Shown: one piece after another, positions 23,901-34,608 of the stretch
Position numbering within the stretch: the first letter of the stretch is position 1
Layout: every line of letters starts with the position of its first letter
Source: Inonotus obliquus
Taxonomy: Eukaryota > Basidiomycota > Agaricomycetes > Hymenochaetales > Hymenochaetaceae
Length of the DNA stretch: 64,000 bases
Direction of reading: 5' to 3'
Assembly (NCBI GenBank): GCA_032164295.1
Contig: JAJHTX010000002.1
Span: forward strand, 3,038,001-3,102,000
Translations under genes and position numbers: made by a program
The notes under the pieces: model-generated
Databases searched by the model: none
The model's input: the letters and a program-made list of their open reading frames with translations, nothing else
Told to the model about the DNA's origin: nothing

Positions 23901-26900
23901 GCGTGCTGTTCTCATCATCATACGACCTGGGATTAAGTGTGGAGGTGTATGGTGCCCCCATTCCCATCCCAGTTGCTTGGCGGCCGTCTGATACTGAATT
24001 AGGAGGACTGTTGTCATATTGCTGGTTCCCTGATGGCACATAGCTCGACCTTCGGCCGGAAAAGACATCCTGGGGATCCGATTCACTGAGTCGCATCCGA
24101 TCTTTCTTGTATCCAGGACTTTGTTCAGGAGCATAGCGTTCCGCATCCCCCGTGCTCATTTCAGGCGAGTAAGGACCTGAGAGACCGACGCCGTACCCAG
24201 TATTCGGTTGAGAGGTAAACCTTCCTCCTTCGGGGATTCCATCCCTGCCAGACATCCCATAGGGGCTCGTTCCAGGACTGTAGTTCCCTGGAGGAGATAA
24301 GACCTGGTCCGCACCGCCGCTTGACGTGAAGGAACCAGGAGAGAAGGGTGAGTTAATGGGAGGCGGCTGCATCCCGTTACCCTCAGAATCGTCCTCCGAC
24401 CTTCGTCCAGGAATGTAGTTTCCTGGAGTTGGAGACGCGACACTTCCTCGTGAATAGTCAGGAGGGGCAAGCGGTAGATCATTGTCAGACATCCTGTAAC
24501 GATCGTCCTCTTCATATGGACTAGATAAAGACCTTGAAACGGAAGCGTGTGGTCCCATCGCCGCTGCCGATACTGGTCGATTATCCACAAAGGGTTGAGA
24601 CTGGTGCGGTGAATAAGGGCCGCTGCTGGTGTAATTCCCTGACAGGTCAGATGCAGGTGCCATCCTGTCTTCGTCACCGTACCCCCGGCCACCAGGGCCA
24701 CTGCCGACGGACGATCTTAACACACTGCCATCGCCATCGATAGAGCTGTCCCTTGTCCTTCGTTCAGGGGAGTCAAGTCCCGACGCTCGCATTTCTGCAA
24801 CACCCGTCCCTGGATAACCAGGGGAGGCAAGTGTTGACGCCATGCCGCCATCGTCGTACGACCCGGGACTATGTACCATTCCAACTCCGCGCTCCGACGA
24901 GTCGGATGCTGGCGTTATCCTGTTTTCCTTACCGTATAGTGAGCCTGATGTTCCTCTGTCTCCAGGGCCATTTCCAGGGTCATTGCTGACGGGCGATCCC
25001 AACACACTACTCTCGCCATTGATAGCGCTGTACCGTGTCCCTCGTTCAAGAGTGTCACGTCCCAACGTTGGAGCTGCCGCCGCCATAAAGTCCGTCCCTG
25101 AGTAACCAGAGGAAGCATTCGGTGAACGGTTATTGTCCTCAAAGTATGTAGTACGTCTTGGTATGGAAGTATCTGGTGCCCCCGTTACCGCCCCCGTTAC
25201 TAGACGACTGTCTGATTCTGAATGAGATGGACTGGGAGGGTAAGAACGGTTGTAGCCGTATGAAGGCACGTAACTTGAACTTCGGGTAGATCGGATATCT
25301 TGCGATGTCGAATTTCTGCCTGGCGGTATGGTGTCTTTGAATCTCTGAGATGGGCTTGGTTCAGGGTGGTAGCTATCCGATAGCCGTGTACTCATCTTAG
25401 GTGAGTGGGGAGTGGAAGATGTCATGTAAGGAGATGTTTGACTTCTGACGTAGCTGGAGTCCGGTTGAGAGGTATGTGTTCCTGTTCCTACCGCAGCCAC
25501 TCCAACCCCGTCCAACGGTTCGTAGGATCTCGATCTCGAGCCATAACTCCCTGATGTAGATAATCCTGTGTCTCCAAGGCTACGTGATTCCGAATAAATA
25601 GAAGTGGATGGCTTTGCGATGGGCACCTTTTCCTCGTCGTTAGTTGAGATGTAAGATGATCCTGACGAGAGACCTCGCGAAGCTCGAAGTGATGCATTGC
25701 CCATCAGTGAGGATACAGGAGAGGTAGGCGATAGACCATCGACGGATGTCATGGCACTCTCGTTATCGCGTGGGCTGTATGGTGCTGTAAGTTCGGATGT
25801 TTGGTTGCTTGGCGGTTGAGGTATCGACTTGGAGTAAGGTCGGGTGCTGATGGACCGTTCATCGCCCTCTGAGTCGTAAGAGGAAGTACGTCTTCCAGTC
25901 AAATCCGTGGTTCTCCGGCCTTCATCACCGTATGAAGTTCCTCGTCCGCCCGCTTCATAGAAGGGCGACTCACGAGACGCACTCGGTCCAGTGTTGACGC
26001 TTCGCGACAAGGGTACCTCAGTACTGGCAATGTTCCTATCACCACTTCTGGAGTAGGCATCAGCTGGAGGAGACAGCTCATACCTGTCATCTTCGGTAGG
26101 TCCTTCATAGGACGTTGCTCTGGAGTTTACCCCCGTGTCTGTATACGTTGAGTGAGTTCGAGAAGTAGACGGGTTCTTGGAAGGTTCCCATGTTCCATCA
26201 CCCTCATCACTGCTCGATCCGTCATGAATGTAGCTCCTGGGCGTATCGCCCGTCCTTGAGTACTTGGGAGAAGTGACTGGTGAACTATCAACGTATGATT
26301 CAGTGCTCTCATCGCGCGGGCTATACGGTGGTCTTGCTTCAGAGAATTGACTGTCTAACCTTTGGGGCTCTGTCTTGCGAGATGGTGAATAAGGAAGGCT
26401 GTCAATGGACTGCTCTTCGCCCGACTGCCGGTCGTAAGAGGAAACCAGCGAAGAGGAACTCCCAGGTACAAGCATTTCTCTAGTTCTTCGGTCCTCGTCA
26501 TAGACACGCCCTGCGTCCTCTTCCGGATAAGACAGCTCCCGGGACGTTCGCGATCGAGAGAGCACAGGCGCCGCTACACCAACGAAATCCCTATCACCCG
26601 ACCCTGAGTAGGTTTCAGAGTACGGTGATGAAGCATAACTGCCACTCTCGGAAGAACCTTCCCCATAGGGGAATCGAGAGGCAGGGCCACTCGCAACTTT
26701 CTCGCCTCCGGACAGCTCTAAGGACGTTGTTCCAGTCCCGTAGCTCTCTGCTGAAGTTATTGCCCCGTTCATGGTGTTGCGTTGCGGATAAGCAGAAGAA
26801 GCTCTGGGATCCGTGACAGGTTTCTGCATTCCGTCGTTCTCATCATGAGACGTACTGTACGTTAGCTCTCTTTCAGGTAGAGAACGTTCCGAAACTCGCG

Positions 26901-29900
26901 TTCCTGCAGTACCCATCCCCGAGTAATCTGTAGTAGGTGGGGTAATGTTGTCATCCCCTCTATACGAGTCAGACATTGACCTGTTTGCGTAGGTGTCTGA
27001 TAGCCCCGATACCGCCCTAGTAACTGGACGGTCGTCTGAGTAAGGAGGTGGTGGCGAAGAGTACCGAGGATCATCCGTATATCGATTTCCGTCACTTGAT
27101 TGAGGTGTGAGGTCTCCTGTAACAGATCCATTCTTCTCATCTAACAGGGACCTTACAGATGAAAGGGAAGACCCAGTGTCGGGATAGCCTCCACCGCGCA
27201 ACCCTGTATAAGGCATGGATTCCCGCTGGCCAGTGAATCCATCTTCTCGACTCCCTTGATCGTCGATAGATGAAAGACTACGGTCGTACTTTGCCCCGCT
27301 GGAGTAGACGGGTGCGAGGTTGGATCGATAGTCCGAACGTGTCGTAGGTTCTCTTCCAACCCCCTCAGGACTATAACCAGACCTTGATCTACTATAATCC
27401 TCAGACATAGTGGAGTACTGACTTGCATTCCTCGTTACAGGTGAAAGAGTAGTCCTAGTGTCGTTAAAACCTCCGCCGCGCAACCCTGTATACGGCATGG
27501 ATTCCCGCTGGTCAGTGAATCCATCTTCTCGACTCCCTTGATCGTCGATAGATGAAAGACCACGGTCGTACTTTGCCCCGCTGGAGTAGACGGGTGCGAG
27601 GTTGGACTGATAGTCCGAACGTGCCCTAGCTTCCCTTCCAGCCCCGTCAGGACTATAACTAGACCTTGATCTACTATAATCCTCAGACATAGTGGAGTAC
27701 TGACTTGCATTCCTCGTTACAGGCGAAAGAGTAGTCCTAGTGTCGTTAAAACCTCCACCGCGCAACCCTGTATAAGGCATGGATTCCCGCTGGCCAGTGA
27801 ATCCATCTTCTCGACTCCCTTGATCGTCGATAGATGAAAGACTACGGTCGTACTTTGCCCCGCTGGAGTAGACGGGTGCGAGGTTGGATCGATAGTCCGA
27901 ACGTGTCGTAGGTTCTCTTCCAACCCCCTCAGGACTATAACCAGACCTTGATCTACTATAATCCTCAGACATAGTGGAGTACTGACTTGCATTCCTCGTT
28001 ACAGGCGAAAGAGTAGTCCTAGTGTCGTTAAAACCTCCACCGCGCAACCCTGTATAAGGCATGGATTCCCGCTGGTCAGTGAATCCATCTTCTCGACTCC
28101 CTTGATCGTCGATAGATGAAAGACTACGGTCGTACTCTGCCCCGCTGGAGTAGACGGGTGCGAGGTTGGATCGATAGTCCGAACGTGTCGTAGGTTCTCT
28201 TCCAACCCCCTCAGGACCATAACTGGACCTCGATCGACTATAATCCCCAGGCATGGTGGAGTATCGGCTTGCATTCTCCCTCCTTGTTACAGATGAAAGC
28301 GTAATCCTATTGTCGTCAAAACCTCCACCGCGCAACCCTGTATACGGCCTGGATTCCCGCTGGTCAGTGAATCCATCTTCTCGACTCCCTTGATCGTCGA
28401 TAGATGAAAGACCACGGTCGTACTTTGCCCCGCTGGAGTAGACGGGTGCGAGGTTGGACTGATAGTCCGAACGTGCCCTAGCTTCCCTTCCAGCCCCGTC
28501 AGGACTATAACTGGACCTTGATCTACTATAATCCTCAGACATAGTGGAGTACTGACTTGCATTCCTCGTTACAGGCGAAAGAGTAGTCCTAGTGTCGTTA
28601 AAACCTCCACCGCGCAACCCTGTATAAGGCATGGATTCCCGCTGGCCAGTGAATCCATCTTCTCGACTCCCTTGATCGTCGATAGATGAAAGACTACGGT
28701 CGTACTTTGCCCCGCTGGAGTAGACGGGTGCGAGGTTGGATCGATAGTCCGAACGTGTCGTAGGTTCTCTTCCAACCCCCTCAGGACTATAACCAGACCT
28801 TGATCTACTATAATCCTCAGACATAGTGGAGTACTGACTTGCATTCCTCGTTACAGGCGAAAGAGTAGTCCTAGTGTCGTTAAAACCTCCACCGCGCAAC
28901 CCTGTATAAGGCATGGATTCCCGCTGGTCAGTGAATCCATCTTCTCGACTCCCTTGATCGTCGATAGATGAAAGACTACGGTCGTACTCTGCCCCGCTGG
29001 AGTAGACAGGTGCGAGGTTGGATCGACGGTCCGAACGTGTCGTAGGTTCTGTTCCAGCCCCATCACGACCATAACTAGAAATTGATCGACTATAATCACT
29101 GGGAGTAGTGGAGTATTGACTTGCATCCCTGCTCCTCGTTACAGATGAAAGGGCAGTCCTGTTGTCGTCAAAACCTCCGCCGCGCAACCCTGTATACGAC
29201 CTAGAATCCCGCTGACCGTCGATAACTTCATCCAGACTTCTTTGATCGCCAACAGGTGAAAGATACGGCGCTCTCGTGTTGCGCTCCATGTCTGGTGTCA
29301 GTAAGTCTGACCGAGTCATGTCCCGTCTTGCGCCTTGGTCCGCACTCGACAACAAACTACTGTCGTACTCTTCTCCGCTTGATCGATAGTCCGAACGTGC
29401 CGTGGGTCCTCTTCCAACACCATCTTGATAAGTAGACCTTGATCCACTATGATCTCTGGACATAGCAGAATATCGGCTTGCATACTCCCTCCTTGAGTCG
29501 ATTGATGGGTCCATGCTAGTCGCAAAAGCCATGCCTCCCGGCCTTCGTGACTCTTCAGATGCTTCACGATCAGAACTAGATGAGTACGGCAGAGAGTCTC
29601 GCATATCAGTAGTATTCCTATACGCAGATCTCCCGCCATATCCATCCTCTGGATCGGAACTGCTGAACTCCCTGTTTCCAACCTGTGTTGACCCTCCCTC
29701 GGCATAGGTGAGCGGACGAGAATCCGTATCGTCACGCCGACGGTCAATAGTATAACTATCTGAGGACGTAATAGCACGTCCACCAAGAGCAGTTCCGCGA
29801 GGGTCGTATCCACTCGTTACCCGATCCGAAAACGGTGGCCCCACCGAGCGTGACCGTCCGGGAAGACCCTCAGTTGTGTACCTAGACTCTGTCCTTGGAT

Positions 29901-31919
29901 AAACGCCTCCGCCTTCAACCAGTGTTGAAGAGTGGTCCGAATACGGGGTATCTGATAACGCGCCACGTCTGCCATCGTACTCGGCTCGGTAGGAATTGCT
30001 GTCCGCAGAATCACCACCGCGTAGCCTGTCTAGCGAAGGTTCCCTCGAGTAAGAGTCGTTTTCGTACTTTGATCGCACACCTGGCGTGGCGTCAACTAGT
30101 CCTGAACTACGAGAGTAAGGTCTTGACGTCTCCCTATATCCCGCCGCTCCCACGAGTGCAGGATTGGAATAGTCACTAGAAGCGGATAGGTCCCTCCTGT
30201 CATCCGGGTAGGTTCCCGAAACGGACCCTCTAGGTGTATAGACGCCTTCATCCAGACCATTGCGGGAACGTAACCTTGTATCAGACATACTATCTGACAA
30301 GTCTCGGCCACGTTCTGCGCCTGGAGATGAAGAAGAATAGGGATTACTCAACTCCGAGTCGGTGGGTGAATCAATTCTTGAGCTAGGTTCCCGAGAATAA
30401 GCCAGTGGTATTATCCCTCCATTTGTGGATCGCGAGTACCGAGAAGTAATGTCCGCGTCCTGTATATTGTCGCCACCGTAATCTAGATGAAGCTCACCAT
30501 TAAAAAGGTGTCCTGCGGCATACTCCATTCTCCTGCTCACCTGTAGTGTTCCTGCTTGTTCGCCTGCGAAGATCATCAGAACTATTCCTGTAACTTTCTG
30601 ACGCCCGGATGGAACGGGCATCGTTCATAGAAGACAGCTCGATACCATCATCCTTTTCTTTATCCTTATCTCTCCCGAAACAAGGGCAGCATGCCGCAAG
30701 AAATCCAGGTTTTTTCCTCTGTGAATACTCGTCCTCATAGCTGCTTCTTGATCCTGAGAAAGTTGCGGACCGCGAGCGTGCGACATGCGAGCGACTGCCG
30801 TAACCTGTTCGAGACCGCAAACCACTGTCGTAGCGATCGTCATCAGACTTGCTGAAGGTTCGATTGCCCGAAGGATAATCAGAAAGTCTTCTATCGTACG
30901 GACTACGTGATGAGAGCAACCCCGTATCTCTCTTCGATATTGAAGAGTCAGACTCGTAAACATCATCTGATAGATTTCGATCATGGGTCTTTCTGCTAGA
31001 AAACATCAGACGTATTTCAGCGCTTCAAAATGATGGAGTAAAACGCATCGCCTTACTCTCTTTGAAGGAAGTACAGCATGATGAGACTAGCCCATAGGAT
31101 AATCATGGCCACGCAACTCAACCATGGCTAGAATCTAGTCAGCACAGCAAGCCCTTGACACGCAAATAACTTGATGCTTACGATTGCACCCGTATGTGCT
31201 TTCATGTTGCTCACCGTACCTGTGGCTTGCCTAACTTGCGTCTTCACGTCTAGAATGATTATGAGGTCTATAATAGATGCGGCTGTGGTGAGTATAGCTG
31301 CCACGAGGGCAAGCACAAACGGCGCGTAATCAAGAGACGACCGTCGTAGTTTAGTTCCTGATTTGCGTCGGGAGGAGAGATTGAGGGCCAAGGCAATGGT
31401 AATGATGAAAATTACGAAGACACCAGCTGTCACTGTGTGAACCAAGGTAAGAAAGGACGGTTTGGCATGTAACCATGCGCATATTCGTACCAAGCGGGTG
31501 TATCAGGAGGGAATTGGTGAGCCTCGACGAAAGAGAGTTTTCAAGCCCAGTAAGCGTAGGACTGTTGATCATGAGGTCAAGCGTAATAAGCGGAGATATA
31601 GCGGATCCGGACATACATATTATCGAAGTTCCAGCCGAGTTCTGGCTTAGTGCATGCCGGATAATTATCCCTGCTTTCTCTGCAAGCAAGACATTGGCTC
31701 TGGAAAGTATGTCGGGGGGTCAACAAATGCTCACCCTAAACAATAGCCCCAAAGTCCAAACCGAATTGACCCTCCTGTGAGATCATCTACAAGAGTGAAG
31801 AGACGAATACCCTGAGCGAATGGGATAGAAATGCATGTCAAGAAAAGAAGGACAAAGGCCAAGAAGAGAGCTGCGGGAGCGGTGTAAGAACTAGCACTGG
31901 CTGTAGAGTGACGGTACAT
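20978..31919 (-). CDS. Giant SUR7/PalI-type membrane protein with a disordered repeat tail (~3,500 aa)
   Basis: The PalI-type membrane unit is built from five exons (31919 to 31057): helix 1 LFLAFVLLFLTCISIPFA, the signature IRFGLWGYC, loop CTKPELGWNFDN, LLIHPL leading into helix 2, helix 3 and helix 4 (CVAMIILWASLIMLYFL). A GTAAGG donor at 31056 and a TAG acceptor at 30996 splice in frame into the tail, LQRDRKTHDRNLSDD. A 58-base intron (30540-30483) then leads to one uninterrupted exon of 9,294 bases (30482-21189), and a 56-base intron to a last exon ending at 20978 (CENCGAYIY). The tail is Ser, Tyr, Gly, Pro and Arg rich, with no folded domain and many SPY/YSR/SSY motifs. Near the membrane, FLAACCPCFGR is a possible palmitoylation cluster. 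PalI/Rim9 proteins often carry disordered tails, but this one is exceptional in length. The role is unknown; a plasma-membrane scaffold or pH-signalling component is an inference. Confidence 0.8.
22140..24990 (-). repeat. Long in-frame repeats (about 1.16 kb) in the giant tail
   Basis: Blocks near 23589-24043 and 24753-25105 match each other at an offset of 1,164 bases (388 codons), preserving frame. A third, partial copy lies around 22146-22980 at an offset of about 858 from its neighbour near 23004. Shared protein segments include SFTSSGGAD, FTSQPNTGYG and ERYAPEQSPGYKKDRM. The copies differ by scattered substitutions and in-frame indels. Confidence 0.85.
27150..29220 (-). repeat. 282-base (94-residue) tandem array in the giant tail
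   Basis: Seven near-identical units begin at 27153, 27435, 27717, 27999, 28287, 28569 and 28851. Spacing is 282 bases except one of 288, so frame is always kept. Each encodes a block with TMSEDYSRSRS, RSNLAPVYSSGA, YDRSLSSIDDQGSREDGFT and YTGLRGGG. A diverged eighth unit continues to about 29480. Two alternating sub-types (REPTTRSDYRS and REARARSDYQS) show that pairs of units were duplicated together. Confidence 0.95.
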
Positions 31920-33000
31920 GATGTCTCCGGTTGACCGTATTCGTCGACGAACGGGTTCGATCCGAGTGAGCTCCTATGCGACCAGAGACAGATTAGAGTA
32001 CAGAGTGCCGAGGCAGCAGAAGGACAGCAGTTTGCGGATGACGAGGACCATGGATGAGCAGAGGAGTACCATATGAGCGGACAATGGGCAAAGCAAAGTT
32101 GCAGCAAAGCTGGATACGATCGGTCTCAAATACCCATGGTACTGATATGCACTTTGCTGCTCTCTAAGAGAGGTGACTCGCTGTAGAAGACGGGTACTGT
32201 TGTTGAACCGTGCCAAGGGATAAACCGTGTAAGCTGGAAGATCATGGAAGGACGGGTTCAATTCATATGGAAGATCAGTACTTTGCGCCCACCCATTTTC
32301 CAATAGAAACGTCGACCACGGGACACCCTCAGCCCATGCTAGTGCCAGTGGACGCTATAGAGGCGCGAGCGCTGGCGAAGGAGGGCTACTGAGGCTACTG
32401 AGGTGGTAGCTAGCGGAGGTGTATTGTGTAAGCAACGCGTAGATCGACGGAAGCGAGTCGCGTAACAAAAAAGGAAGTTCAATCACTATTCTAACAGAAC
32501 CTCACTTTCAATCTCCGCCGAAACAGTATCCGTCCGTGGGAACATTCCTTTCCGACTAATATGGGCCTCATCTCTCTCTATAAGCCCTCCAGCTTTCGAA
32601 ATCCGGGCATTATGGGTCGGTCTATAGGGCAGAGATGGGCAATGGAATGGCGTGGAAACGGATGGTGATCTACTTTCTTTGTTCCAAACGGGTTCAATTG
32701 CCTAGAAGAGTCCTTGTTTGGTCTTGTTTGTACCGCTTAACCGCGTTTAAATTCGCCGTTGATAGGAGAAAAGCAGGCCATCCCTTCTTTCCCCTCCATC
32801 CCTCACAGGCTGCGTCGACGCGCCCTCACTCCATTCCACCACATATCTATTCATCCTCTACGTACGTATCACTCTAAATCACTCGTTCTCCCCTATTAGT
32901 CACTTATCTACCCATCCACGCGTCTCCTTTTCCTGTTTCTTTTATCTTGCCTTGACCTGTTTTCTCTTTTTTTTTCTCCTTACAGTTTCTTTCAAGTATA
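31920..33000. other. Divergent intergenic region, no gene recognised
   Basis: About 1.1 kb between the start of the giant PalI gene (-) and the next plus-strand gene. It should hold both promoters. There is a pyrimidine-rich stretch from about 32840 to 32990 just before the ATG at 33001, typical of leaders of highly expressed fungal genes. No spliced frame found. Confidence 0.5.
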
Positions 33001-34220
33001 ATGTCTACCGCACCCGAGACCACCGCACCCGCCCCAGAGGTCAAGCCTGATGAGAATGTCCCCGTCCCAGAGTCAAGCACAGCGCCTGAGCCCACTAAGG
33101 TCGAGGAGCCCGCGCCTGTTAGTGTTTTTCCCCTTTTGTTTCACCGTTCGACTAACCGAACTTGCAGGAGGCTGCTAAGGAGGAAGTGAAAGCCGAGGTT
33201 TGTGAATCACGACCATAAATTTACAAAATTCCGTATAGCCTGACTCATCCCCACAGGAGACCCCTGCTGCCAAGGAAGGTGAACCGGCTCCGGCAGCCGA
33301 TGCTGTAAGTTCAATACTTGATCGTCCGATATATTTCTAATGCGCCATCATAGGCTGCAGAGCCTGCTAAAGAGGACGCAACTCCTGTAAGTGTTGATTG
33401 TCTCGTGTCTGATTTCGTCTAAGCCGTGTATGCAGGCCTCCGGAGAGTCCGCGAAGGCGAAGAAAGAGGATAGGCCAAAGAGCCCGAGTCTTCTGTCCAA
33501 GATTCTTGCGCCGTTCAAGGAGATCAAACACAAAGGTCCTAAGAGTCCCAAGAATGAGAAGAAGAAGGAAGAAGCGGAGGTGCGTTGTCTGTCGCCATAG
33601 TTACATGTAACTCCATTAATGTGATGTACCGACTTCCAGGCCCCTGCTTCTGAGGAACCCGCGAAGGAAGAGTCTGCTCCCGCTGAGCCAGCCAAAACGG
33701 AGGAGAAGCCTGCTGAGCCCGCGAAGGAGCCGTAAGTCTTTCTGCTTGAATGACTCAAGTAGCTTCCTAATCGAATCGCTATACTATAGTGAACCTGCTC
33801 CCACGGAAGCTGTTGGTCCTTCCGAGCCTGCAAAGGAAGAAGTGAAGGAGGACAAGAAGGAGGAGAAGGAGGAGAAATCCGATAAGGTGCGTTACAAGTG
33901 GCACTATCATTGAATCTTCGACTGATCATGTTTACTAGGAGGATGAACACAAGAAGCTGAAGGCAGCGAAGGTTGGTCGTCGACTTTCTGCTCGTGTGGG
34001 CTCTTTCTTCAAGCCGAAGTCGGCGAGAGAGGAGGCTTCTCATCCTCCGAAAGTCGACGAGAACCCGCCAAAGATCGATGAACCCGCTCCGGTCGCTCCT
34101 TTAGAGAACCCAGCCGGTGAGGCTTCTGCTCCCAAGAAGGAGGAATCGACATCTACTGCGGCCGAGGAACCTAAGAATCCCGTTGAGCCCACTCCCACGG
34201 CAGTTGCGGCTGCTGCCTAA
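33001..34220 (+). CDS. Pro/Glu/Ala/Lys-rich protein built from phase-0 mini-exons
   Basis: I do not recognise a named family. The start at 33001 is preceded by AAGTATA and a pyrimidine-rich leader. The message has about eight exons, several of only 30-50 bases, and each junction I can place joins in phase 0 (for example EEVKAE, then ETPAAKEGEPAPAADA, then AAEPAKEDATP). The product of about 260 residues is almost wholly disordered and highly charged, with EPAKEE-type repeats. Two basic patches stand out: SPSLLSKILAPFKEIKHKG in the middle and KVGRRLSARVGSFFKPK near the C-terminus; these amphipathic stretches could bind membrane or a partner. It ends in TAA at 34218-34220. A strong leader suggests high expression; function unknown. 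Confidence 0.7.
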
Positions 34221-34608
34221 GTCGACTAACGATCGTGTGCCATTGGACGAGCCTCACGCTGCTTATGCCCTAGTAACCGCCTTGTGTCTTTTTTTCATGA
34301 TGTCTTCTTTTCCATCCCACTCGATATTGGTTTCAGCATGGTCACGATTCCTGCGCGTCCACCATCTCATATCTTTTCGCTAATACGCCCCATCTCTATT
34401 CTTTATTCCGTGTTGGAACTTGATACCATTTATTCTTTGCTTTTTCATAGCCACACTGTGTAATTGATTTCGAAATACCTAGGTTTTATGAGTTTCGAAT
34501 TCTGACATGTGTGATTGCTGGTGGTTTTTGTAGTTGATTGAAATGAGTCATGTTGCTGATTGGTTGAATGAGTCGCGCTTCACCTCTCGACAACTTACAC
34601 TCACCACA
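34221..34608. other. Spacer, nothing recognised
   Basis: 3' flank of the charged protein gene and promoter of the argininosuccinate lyase gene. T-rich around 34380-34470. Confidence 0.5.

Noticed and set aside
21402..29813. Many open frames of 60-180 codons on both strands inside the giant tail, repeating every 282 bases
   Set aside because: They are other-frame readings of the repetitive giant exon; their periodicity follows the repeat and they have no independent features.
31006..31006. ATG giving MFSSRKTHD as the start of a separate Ser-rich protein
   Set aside because: It overlaps a TTTTCTAG splice acceptor, and the upstream exon with a GTAAGG donor joins it in the right phase, so it is more likely internal to the PalI gene.
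31945..31970. GGTTCGATCC run resembling a tRNA B box
   Set aside because: No A box, no acceptor stem pairing and no anticodon arm at the right distance.
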